This document shows positions 16,936 through 24,292 of a DNA stretch of 43,818 bases, piece after piece. The number at the start of each line of letters is the position of its first letter. The first letter of the stretch is position 1. The notes beneath the pieces were generated by a model. The model did no database searches. It was not told the origin of the DNA and worked only from the letters and a program-made list of their open reading frames with translations. Origin of the DNA: Prevotella sp. UBA2850 (GTDB taxonomy: Bacteria > Bacteroidota > Bacteroidia > Bacteroidales > Bacteroidaceae). The DNA lies in the NCBI GenBank assembly GCA_002350805.1, contig DEFO01000044.1:1-43818 (forward strand), written 5' to 3'. The position numbers were made by a program, and so were the translations under genes.

Positions 16936-18764
16936 TTTTTAGAAATCTTTGTTTTACCGTTACTTAAAACTTCTTTAACAATATTAATACCTTTCACGGG
17001 CGCCGACAAGCGCTGACCGCCAAGACTGTAATACTCGGTGCCGACACACTCGCCGCCGGTCACCTGCAGGATGGCCGATGGGGTCACACCGTCGTCACTC
17101 AGATACACATCTTTTATATATACGGGCTGACCGCCGTAGGTCCAGATGCCTGCTATATAGATGTGCGAGGGATCCACGTCGTGATCGTACTGTGTGCAGG
17201 CATCATCCTTGTAGGCCTTCATTTGGTGCAGGTCGATGACCACTTTGGTGTTGCTGCCGAAGTTCACCCGATAGGGCGAGGTCCAATAGTTGTTGTTGTC
17301 GAACAGACGGAATGAGGCACCGCACGACTGAGTCTGCTTTAGCTCCACCACCAGATATTTCCATTTTGAAAGGTCGGCCCCCTGCGGATACTGCCAGCCG
17401 CCAAAGCCGTACTTTCCGGTGATGAGGCATCCGGTGGCCTCGTCGAAACTACCCTGCTCCCAGATGTTGGGGTTCACCTCGTCGTTGGTGAGCGCAAAAA
17501 GTGGAGCCTCCTTGATTTCGGGACCATAGCCCTCCTGGTTGATCAGATCGCTGTACTCCTGCGAGGCATAATACTCGTACCAGCCGTAGCAGGGGCGCGG
17601 ACAAGCCTCGGGGTCGGTCAGGAAGGTGTTGCCGTCGGGGGCGCTGGGGTCGTACTGTGCCAGCAGCTCGCCGCCGGTAAAGAGCAGCCAGCTCACATTA
17701 CATGTCTCGTCGACAATTCGGTGGAAATTAGCTCCAAACCCTGTCCCACCTGCTGTACCAGTACTGGCGAAAGCAAAGGAACAGCGCGTGTCAAACACCT
17801 CATTTCCCTGAGCATCCTTATGCGATGGACTATATTTCTTCGGTCCCCAGTCCATCTCGGTCACAACGACGGGGTTGGTCACGGCCACCGGCATGATCTG
17901 TGCATCCCAGCCGCGCTTGAAATCACGATAAGTGACATTTACCTCACCTTCGTGTCCACTATTATACCATCCGGGATAGCAGTGGACGGCATAGCCGATG
18001 TTCTCGCCCTTGATGGGATATTTGGCAAAACCGGCGTAATTCGACTGATAGCCCAGTCCGGGCACGAGCAGTATGTTGTTGCAATAATGGCGCATGGTGT
18101 CCACTATTTCCTGGAAATAGGCCGTCATCTGCTCATCGCCGGCCTGCGTGCCGTCACTATTATATATATGTATAGGCTCGTTGGCCAGCTCGAACATCAC
18201 CGCTCCGTTGTTCCTGAGCTTCGGGCGCTGGGCCACATAGCGCCACACCTTCAGCAGGTATTTCTGATAGTCATCACCCACACGGATGCCCTCGGGACAG
18301 ACACCGGGCGGGCGCATCACCACATAAAGGCCCTTGCCGATGGCATATTCGGCCATGGGAATGAACACTTTGTCGAGATACGTGCGGAAACGGTTGAAGT
18401 CGAAGGCCGAGATGTCGTTCTCGCCAGTCGTCTGCGCACCGGGTGTGTTCGACCAGTAGGGGTCCATGTGCTGACGCACAAAGGTCATCTTCCAGCCGGC
18501 ATTCAGGATACCGTCGATGATGCCCTTGTTGTACTTCAGGCAACCCTCCACGTCGTAGTTGGTCCATTTCTTGCCTTGCTCGTTGAACCAGGGACTGAAG
18601 GTCTGGGCAAAACCGTGAAGGTTGTGACGCACACCCTGGTCGTCGACCATGAACGGACCCTCCACATGCAATGGTGAGGGGGCAGATGTCTGTGCACTGG
18701 CCTCATCGGTGGTGAGCACAGCGCAACATGTCAGCAGCAAAGATAAGAGTAAACTTTTCCTCAT
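16923..18764 (-). CDS. secreted GH5 family glycanase with C-terminal carbohydrate-binding-like domain
   Basis: This 613-residue protein has a type I signal peptide (cut near A-S-A, residue 24) and a GH5 (clan A) barrel at about residues 30-400. The acid/base is Glu196 in ELANEP and the nucleophile Glu303 in VVTEMDWG. A beta-sandwich resembling a CBM follows (about 430-560, QGADLSKWKYLVVELKQ). The last 45 residues (YYSLGGQRLSAPVKGINIVKE...) look like the C-terminal tails of Bacteroidetes secreted proteins. GH5 subfamily 21 enzymes in Bacteroidetes xylan loci are xylanases, and this position fits that. The subfamily was judged by context and not by comparison. The gene has its own promoter with the same boxes as xusA. 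Confidence 0.85.
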   Translation of the reverse strand: MRKSLLLSLLLTCCAVLTTDEASAQTSAPSPLHVEGPFMVDDQGVRHNLHGFAQTFSPWFNEQGKKWTNYDVEGCLKYNKGIIDGILNAGWKMTFVRQHMDPYWSNTPGAQTTGENDISAFDFNRFRTYLDKVFIPMAEYAIGKGLYVVMRPPGVCPEGIRVGDDYQKYLLKVWRYVAQRPKLRNNGAVMFELANEPIHIYNSDGTQAGDEQMTAYFQEIVDTMRHYCNNILLVPGLGYQSNYAGFAKYPIKGENIGYAVHCYPGWYNSGHEGEVNVTYRDFKRGWDAQIMPVAVTNPVVVTEMDWGPKKYSPSHKDAQGNEVFDTRCSFAFASTGTAGGTGFGANFHRIVDETCNVSWLLFTGGELLAQYDPSAPDGNTFLTDPEACPRPCYGWYEYYASQEYSDLINQEGYGPEIKEAPLFALTNDEVNPNIWEQGSFDEATGCLITGKYGFGGWQYPQGADLSKWKYLVVELKQTQSCGASFRLFDNNNYWTSPYRVNFGSNTKVVIDLHQMKAYKDDACTQYDHDVDPSHIYIAGIWTYGGQPVYIKDVYLSDDGVTPSAILQVTGGECVGTEYYSLGGQRLSAPVKGINIVKEVLSNGKTKISKKCYK

Positions 18765-18833
18765 TGTCAGATATCGCTAGGTTTTTAGGTTTCACTTGCT
18801 TCAGGCTGTCGGGGTCGTCGGGTTTCAAAATGA

Positions 18834-18863
18834 GCAGGAGGGTGAATCACATCAGCCTCCTGC
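18834..18863 (-). other. hairpin in the GH5 mRNA leader
   Basis: GCAGGAGG (18834-18841) and CCTCCTGC (18856-18863) form a perfect 8-bp stem with a 14-base loop. It would lie in the middle of the roughly 135-base leader between the GH5 promoter and its start codon. It may affect stability or translation of the message; no known riboswitch class is recognised. Confidence 0.45.
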
Positions 18864-18908
18864 CAATAAAACTACTAACCATAACTAACCTAAAAAACAA
18901 TTTTGCTG

Positions 18909-18939
18909 CAAAATTAACCTAATATACACACACGCGCAA
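18909..18939 (-). promoter_or_regulatory. promoter of the GH5 gene
   Basis: On the minus strand TAATTTTG (18909-18916) fits TAnnTTTG, and TTGC (18936-18939) stands 19 bp upstream as a weak -33 element. The promoter faces left into the GH5 gene. Confidence 0.6.
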
Positions 18940-18946
18940 TTATTTA

Positions 18947-18975
18947 TGTTACACGCATTTTATTTTTTGTAACAT
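18947..18975 (-). promoter_or_regulatory. paired TGTWACA boxes, likely HTCS operator for GH5
   Basis: TGTTACAC (18947-18954) and TGTAACAT (18968-18975) are 21 bp apart, and the near box starts 31 bp from the end of the GH5 -7 element. Both numbers are identical at the xusA promoter, and 23 of the 29 bases agree, including most of the T-rich spacer. The far box also abuts the -33 element of the diverging HTCS gene. Confidence 0.7.
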
Positions 18976-18978
18976 TCA

Positions 18979-19010
18979 TTTGGACTTTTGGCCCAAAAGT
19001 GTTATCTTTG
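18979..19010 (+). promoter_or_regulatory. promoter of the HTCS gene
   Basis: TTTG (18979-18982), a 20-bp spacer and TATCTTTG (19003-19010) form a consensus Bacteroidetes promoter 28 bases before the HTCS start. With both elements intact it should be active without an activator. A third TGTAACAT box (19020-19027) lies at the expected transcript start. Confidence 0.8.
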
Positions 19011-19019
19011 CAAATAGTT

Positions 19020-19027
19020 TGTAACAT
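19020..19027 (+). promoter_or_regulatory. single TGTAACAT box in the HTCS leader
   Basis: The box matches the outer box of the GH5 operator and lies between the HTCS -7 element and its start codon, at or just after the transcript start. Protein bound there could repress the regulator's own gene. It stands alone and not as a pair, so binding is uncertain. Confidence 0.4.
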
Positions 19028-19038
19028 ACCACAAAAAC

Positions 19039-22000
19039 ATGAGGCGTAAAGTTCTAACTATTCTTCTAACCTTTCTTTCTGTTTTGAGTGCTCAGGCACA
19101 AACCGGAAAACTCTTCAATGCCGACAACCAGCTGTCGAGCAACTTTGCTTCACAAGTGTTCCAAGACCACGACGGCTTTATCTGGGTGGCCACCCGTAAC
19201 GGACTAAACCGCTACGACGGCTATCAGTTCCGCATCTTCAAGAAGGAAGACGAGCGGTCGGGGCTCAGCGGCAACTATATCAACTGCATGACGCAGAGCC
19301 GCAAGGGCACCCTCTATATTGGCAGCAACTACACCGTGCAGACATACGACGGTGCCCGCTTCCACGATTTCCAGATGAAAGACAGCAGCGGAAACCCCAT
19401 CAGCACCTACATACAATACCTCATGGAGACCAGCAAGGGCAACATCCTGGCCTGCACGTCGGGCTATGGCATCCTGCGGCTGGACGAGAAGACGGCTACC
19501 GGACAGACCGACCAGCAGCTGAGCGGCGACCAGAGCTACATCCGCTTTGCCATGGAAGACGCCATGGGACGTTTCTGGATGGTCACCGAGAACAACGGCC
19601 TCGTGCTCATCGAGGGCAAGCGCCGCACCCCCTTCTTCCAGGATGCTGGCCACCGGTCGATGCTCCGCGAAATCCGTCAAGACACGAAGGGCAACATCTA
19701 TGTGGCTGCCACCGGCAAGGGAGTCTACCGCTTCAACGAGCAGAAACGGCAGTTCACACTCATCGAGAAGACGGCAGGACTGCCCGTCAACACGCTCTGC
19801 ACCGCCCGCGACGGCCGTCTGCTGGTGGGTTGCGACGGACAGGGTGTCGCCGTCTACAATCCTGAGAACGACCTGCTGGCCAGCAATCCCTTCTACAGCC
19901 GTGAGATGGACATGACCAAGAGCAAGCCGATGTCCATCCTCGAAGACCGCAACGGCAACATCTGGATTTGTCTGCTGCAGAAAGGACTCTTCATGCAGCC
20001 CAAGGCAAAAATGGACTTCGGCTATATGGGCGACCGCCTGGGCGACCACAACGTCATCGGCTCCAACTGTGTGACGAGCACCCTTGTCGACAGCCACGGC
20101 CGTACATGGATAGGCACCGACAAAGACGGCCTCTACCTGATGGACGGCAGCTTTGCCGCGGCACGCCATTTCACCCAGTGCCCGGGCACCATCCTTACCA
20201 TGGCCGAAGACGCCAAGGGCCGCATCTGGCTGGGTTCCTACGGACAGGGCTGCGGATGGATGGACCCGCTGACGGGCCAGTGGCATCCCGTAGACCTCCA
20301 GATGGGCAGCAACATCAACGTGTTCGGACTGGCCACGGCCACCAACGGCGATGTGTGGATAGCCACCATGGGCAACGGACTGGTGCGCCTCAACGTGCTG
20401 TCGGGACAGATGACGACCTTCCGCATGCAGCAGGGTGCCGACAACAACCACCAAATCAACAGTCTGCCCAACGACTACCTGAGCAAGATATTCCTCACCA
20501 GCGACCAGCGGCGCCTCTTTGTGGCCAGCTCGGTGGGACTGTCGTGCTACGATATCGCCGCCAACAGCTGGACCAACACCTTCGGCACCAATTGTCCCAA
20601 CTACAACACGTTCATGCGCACCGTATATGCCGACTCGCGCAACCGTGTGTGGGCAGGCACCAACGACGGTCTCTACTGCTACGACCTGAACACCCGCAAA
20701 GACCGCTACTACACCACTCAAGACGGACTGCCTGCCAACGGCATAGCCTCTATCACCAGCGACCGCAAGGGCAACCTGTGGATAGGCACCGACCACGGAC
20801 TGTGCTGCTTCAACCCCGAGCAAAAGACGTTCACCAACTACTATGTCGACAACGGACTGCAGGGCAGCGAGTTCAGCGACGGCGCCGTCAGCACCGACAC
20901 CCGGGGCGCCCTGCTCTTCGGCGGTACCGGAGGCATCAGCTGGTTCCACCCCGCCGATGTGGTGCCCCAGACATGGAAAGCCAATGTATACCTCACCGGC
21001 CTTATCATGGGCCGCACACCCGTCACCACCGGCGTGAAGTCGGGCATCTATACCGTCACCGACAGCCTGGTCATCAAGTCCAACCGCTTCGACCTGAGCT
21101 ACGACGACAATTCGTTCACCCTCCAGCTGTCCACCTTCACCTACGACAATCCCGAGCACATCACCTATCTCTATAGCATCAACGGCGAGGAATGGACCCG
21201 TCTGCAGACCGGTGTCAACGAAATCACCTTCAGCCGCATGACGCCGGGCACCTACCACTTCCGCGTGAAGGCCTCCAACAACCAGCAGGAGACCGACATC
21301 CGCGAGTTCACCGTCAAGGTACATGCCCCGTGGTATGCCTCCACATGGGCCTTGCTGGCCTACCTGCTGCTGGCGGCACTGGCCGTCTGGCTGTTCATCC
21401 GCTTCCGCCAGCGCAAGCTGCAGAACCAGCTGCGCCTGCAGGAACATATCCATGCCGAGCAGATGGCCGACGCCAAGTTGCGCTTCTTCATGAACATCAG
21501 CCACGAGATACGCACGCCTATGACGCTCATCGTCACACCGCTGCAGTCGCTCATCAAACACGACGACGACCCGCAGCGCCATAGCCTCTACGAGACCATG
21601 CGCCGCAATGCCGAGCGTATTCTCGGACTCATCAACCAGATGATGGACCTGCGCAAGATCGACAAGGGACAGATGCAGCTGCACATGCGCGAAACCGACC
21701 TCATCGGGTTTGTCGACGACATCCACACGCTCTTTGCCCAGCAGGCCAAGACCAAGAACATACAGTTCACCTACGAACACGACACCGACCAGCTGCCCGT
21801 CTGGATCGACCGCAGTAACTTCGACAAGGTGGTGGTCAACATCCTGTCGAATGCCTTCAAGTTCACCAAGCCGGGCGGCATCGTCAGCATCAACATCACC
21901 CACGACGACCGGCAGGCCGTCCTGACGGTCTACGACAATGGCGAGAAGATTCCCGCCGACAAGATGGAACGCATCTTCGACCGCTTCTATCAGCTGCCCA

Positions 22001-23067
22001 CCACGGCCACCGACCGCAATGTGGGCACGGGCATTGGCCTCGACCTCACCCGCTCGCTGGTGGAGATGCACCACGGCACCATCAAGGCCCATAACATCGA
22101 CGACGGCGACGGATGCGAGTTCATCGTCACCATCCCGCTGGGCAACAGCCACCTGCAGCCCGACGAGATACTCACCGACGAGCACGAACAGGAGACAACG
22201 TCCACGGCCGAGGTCACCAGCGAGCCCGAGAGCCTGCCCGACGAGAAGGCCGAACTGGAGAAGAGCAAGCGACGCCGCACCATCGTCATCGTCGAGGACG
22301 ACGACGAGATTCGCAGCTTCCTCAGCGCTGAACTGACCGACAACTACGACATCGTGGAGAGCAGCAACGGCCTGGAGGGCATGAAGGAAACGCTCAAGAC
22401 CATCCCCGACCTGGTCATCTCCGACATCATGATGCCCGAAATGGACGGCAACACCCTCTGCACCAAAATCAAGTCGAACCCCTCGACCAGCCATATCCCC
22501 GTCATCCTGCTCACCGCCAAGAACCGCGACGAAGACCAGCTGGAGGGCCTCGAGACCGGTGCCGACGCCTATATCGTGAAACCTTTCAACATGGACATCC
22601 TCCGGCGCACCATCATCAACCTCATCAGCCGTCAGGACATGCTGCGCCTGAAGTACGGCCGCAACGACCAGCTTGAAGAGCAGGTGGACGACGTGCAGAT
22701 GAAATCGCCCAACGACAAACTGCTGGAGCGCGTCATGAGCGTCATCAACAAGAACATCAGCAACTCCGACCTCAGCGTCGACTATATCGCCGAGGAGGTG
22801 GGCATCAGCCGCGTACACCTGCACCGCAAGATGAAGGAACTCACCGGCCAGACGCCCCACGACTTCATCCGCAACATACGCCTGAAGCAGGCCGCACAAC
22901 TGCTGACCAACCACAGCATGAACATCACCGAGGTGATGTATGCCTGCGGATTCAACAACTCGGCCTCCTTCTCCACCATCTTCAAGAAGTTCTACGGCCT
23001 CTCGCCCCGCGACTACATGCGCGAGCACGACGGGAAGCAGCAAGAGGAGGAGACCACCCAAGCCTAA
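19039..23067 (+). CDS. hybrid two-component system regulator (HTCS) of the xylan locus
   Basis: This is a 1342-residue single-chain sensor and activator. In order: signal peptide (1-20); a periplasmic sensor with two seven-bladed propellers of Reg_prop repeats (DRNGNIWICL, DRKGNLWIGTDHG); a Y_Y_Y domain (about 660-760); one membrane helix (about 766-790); histidine kinase with His822 in NISHEIRTP; ATPase with NILSNAFKF and GTGIGLDL; receiver with Asp1129 in DIMMPEMDG and the conserved Lys in VKPFN; and an AraC-type DNA-binding domain (about 1225-1325). All key residues are present. In related species such proteins bind oligosaccharides of their substrate in the periplasm and activate the neighbouring locus. 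It diverges from the GH5 gene and should act on the paired boxes at 16907 and 18947. XynR is the Prevotella counterpart. Confidence 0.95.
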   Translation: MRRKVLTILLTFLSVLSAQAQTGKLFNADNQLSSNFASQVFQDHDGFIWVATRNGLNRYDGYQFRIFKKEDERSGLSGNYINCMTQSRKGTLYIGSNYTVQTYDGARFHDFQMKDSSGNPISTYIQYLMETSKGNILACTSGYGILRLDEKTATGQTDQQLSGDQSYIRFAMEDAMGRFWMVTENNGLVLIEGKRRTPFFQDAGHRSMLREIRQDTKGNIYVAATGKGVYRFNEQKRQFTLIEKTAGLPVNTLCTARDGRLLVGCDGQGVAVYNPENDLLASNPFYSREMDMTKSKPMSILEDRNGNIWICLLQKGLFMQPKAKMDFGYMGDRLGDHNVIGSNCVTSTLVDSHGRTWIGTDKDGLYLMDGSFAAARHFTQCPGTILTMAEDAKGRIWLGSYGQGCGWMDPLTGQWHPVDLQMGSNINVFGLATATNGDVWIATMGNGLVRLNVLSGQMTTFRMQQGADNNHQINSLPNDYLSKIFLTSDQRRLFVASSVGLSCYDIAANSWTNTFGTNCPNYNTFMRTVYADSRNRVWAGTNDGLYCYDLNTRKDRYYTTQDGLPANGIASITSDRKGNLWIGTDHGLCCFNPEQKTFTNYYVDNGLQGSEFSDGAVSTDTRGALLFGGTGGISWFHPADVVPQTWKANVYLTGLIMGRTPVTTGVKSGIYTVTDSLVIKSNRFDLSYDDNSFTLQLSTFTYDNPEHITYLYSINGEEWTRLQTGVNEITFSRMTPGTYHFRVKASNNQQETDIREFTVKVHAPWYASTWALLAYLLLAALAVWLFIRFRQRKLQNQLRLQEHIHAEQMADAKLRFFMNISHEIRTPMTLIVTPLQSLIKHDDDPQRHSLYETMRRNAERILGLINQMMDLRKIDKGQMQLHMRETDLIGFVDDIHTLFAQQAKTKNIQFTYEHDTDQLPVWIDRSNFDKVVVNILSNAFKFTKPGGIVSINITHDDRQAVLTVYDNGEKIPADKMERIFDRFYQLPTTATDRNVGTGIGLDLTRSLVEMHHGTIKAHNIDDGDGCEFIVTIPLGNSHLQPDEILTDEHEQETTSTAEVTSEPESLPDEKAELEKSKRRRTIVIVEDDDEIRSFLSAELTDNYDIVESSNGLEGMKETLKTIPDLVISDIMMPEMDGNTLCTKIKSNPSTSHIPVILLTAKNRDEDQLEGLETGADAYIVKPFNMDILRRTIINLISRQDMLRLKYGRNDQLEEQVDDVQMKSPNDKLLERVMSVINKNISNSDLSVDYIAEEVGISRVHLHRKMKELTGQTPHDFIRNIRLKQAAQLLTNHSMNITEVMYACGFNNSASFSTIFKKFYGLSPRDYMREHDGKQQEEETTQA

Positions 23068-23088
23068 CCCCAAAAAACATCATAGATT

Positions 23089-23706
23089 ATGACAATACTG
23101 CTAGTTTTTCTCATCATCATCTGCATCATCCTGTGCTATGCCCTCTATGCCTTCGTACAGCGCAAGAAACTGGTGCACTACGACGACGATTCCGTCTTTG
23201 AGGACGAAACGGTGGACGCCACAAAGTCTGCAACCCAGGCTGCCACGAACCCCTCAGCCCAGGCCGCCACGCAGTCCGCAGCCGAGGCTGTCAGCTACAT
23301 AGAAGACATGAAGCAGCTGGCTTTCAAGATGGGCGACACCGTCTGGCAGCAGTACGACATCCTGCTGGCCACACGGGGATACGGCTGGGATGACATCATC
23401 GAGGCTGCCGACTACCTGGCATCTGCCGACATGGACTATATCGACAGCATCTCCACCAGCAGTCCCACCAGTCCCACCGAGGAACTGGTGCATGCCTACC
23501 GACAGTCGAAGGGCAGACTCAAGGACCTCAGTCTGCTGGCCGAGGAGAAAGGCTCGCTAGGCCTGGCTGGCCATAGCCGCAAGTTCGACAGGTCCCTCAA
23601 GATTGTGTGGTACAACCAGACCCGAGTACTCCGAATCTTCTCCATGTTCGACGATGCAGCGCTCATCAGGGAATATGTCGAGACGATGATGCAACGAGCA
23701 TTCTAA
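23089..23706 (+). CDS. hypothetical membrane-anchored protein
   Basis: The 205-residue protein has one N-terminal membrane helix (residues 2-22) followed by R-K-K, so the rest most likely lies in the cytoplasm. A low-complexity linker rich in Ala, Thr and Gln (about 45-70) leads to a mainly helical domain (about 75-205) with no motif I recognise. It starts 21 bases after the HTCS stop codon on the same strand, so the two could be transcribed together, but it has no visible link to xylan use. The following gene is 30 bases away. Base composition resembles that of the HTCS gene. Confidence 0.7.
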   Translation: MTILLVFLIIICIILCYALYAFVQRKKLVHYDDDSVFEDETVDATKSATQAATNPSAQAATQSAAEAVSYIEDMKQLAFKMGDTVWQQYDILLATRGYGWDDIIEAADYLASADMDYIDSISTSSPTSPTEELVHAYRQSKGRLKDLSLLAEEKGSLGLAGHSRKFDRSLKIVWYNQTRVLRIFSMFDDAALIREYVETMMQRAF

Positions 23707-23736
23707 AAACCAAGTATAACCATTAAAACTATCATT

Positions 23737-24153
23737 ATGAACGAAGAACTCAAACTGACGGAGCAAGCCCAACAGACCTTGCTCAAAGCCATGAAGTGGC
23801 TGCAATTCTTTGCCGTTCTCAGCGCTATTGCTGCCGGCATGATCATCATTGCCGCTATCATCTTCTGCATCGTATCCTTCATCAACGGAGGCCCTTCTTT
23901 CCTGTTCGTGAGCCTGCTCTATCTGGTGCTGGGCGCCGTCTATTTCTATCCCGTCAAGAAGACGTTCGACCTGATATCCAACACGCGGCTGGCTATCCGT
24001 CAGAACGACCCCGACCAGCTGGAACTTGCTGCCGGCAACTTCCACACCATCCTGAAATACTGCGGCATCCTCACCATCGCCATCGTCGTGCTCTATCTGC
24101 TTGCCTTCATCGCCATTGCTGCGACTGGTTTCAACCCCTGGGTGGAATGGTGA
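23737..24153 (+). CDS. small integral membrane protein (DUF5362-like)
   Basis: This 138-residue protein has four hydrophobic segments (about 20-45, 50-72, 78-90 and 108-132). Between the third and fourth is a helix with SNTRLAIRQNDPDQLELAAGNFHTILKYCGI, a stretch typical of the DUF5362 family found across Bacteroidetes, whose function is unknown. It probably forms an operon with the gene before it. Downstream there is a weak hairpin at 24189-24220 and then the strong hairpin shared with pnp. Confidence 0.7.
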   Translation: MNEELKLTEQAQQTLLKAMKWLQFFAVLSAIAAGMIIIAAIIFCIVSFINGGPSFLFVSLLYLVLGAVYFYPVKKTFDLISNTRLAIRQNDPDQLELAAGNFHTILKYCGILTIAIVVLYLLAFIAIAATGFNPWVEW

Positions 24154-24175
24154 TCAGAGACGGATAGAAAGACTA

Positions 24176-24221
24176 CTCAAAAAGAGGTTGCCAGGATGCC
24201 TCCTCAAAAAGAGGCTGGCAG
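24176..24221 (+). repeat. short direct repeat with hairpin
   Basis: CTCAAAAAGAGG-TGCCAG-like units occur at 24176-24194 and 24203-24221, period 27, and a third partial CTCAAAAA follows at about 24229. TGCCAG (24189-24194) pairs with CTGGCA (24215-24220), with GCCTC/GAGGC inside. It may contribute to ending transcription of the small membrane protein gene. Confidence 0.45.
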
Positions 24222-24236
24222 ACTACAACTCAAAAA

Positions 24237-24270
24237 AATTGCGCAGACGTCACGTGACGCCTGCGCAATT
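24237..24270 (-). terminator. bidirectional terminator, end of pnp
   Basis: AATTGCGCAGACGTCA and TGACGCCTGCGCAATT form a 16-bp stem with a single G-T pair. On the minus strand it is followed by seven T, the pattern of a strong terminator for pnp, whose stop codon is 22 bases upstream. On the plus strand the run is only ACTTTTA. Confidence 0.9.
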
Positions 24271-24292
24271 ACTTTTATCTCGATTCTTCCAT

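Noticed and set aside
19204..23073. 1289-codon minus-strand open frame opposite the HTCS gene
   Set aside because: It is the antisense shadow of the HTCS gene. The plus frame holds all expected domains and catalytic residues; the minus frame has none.
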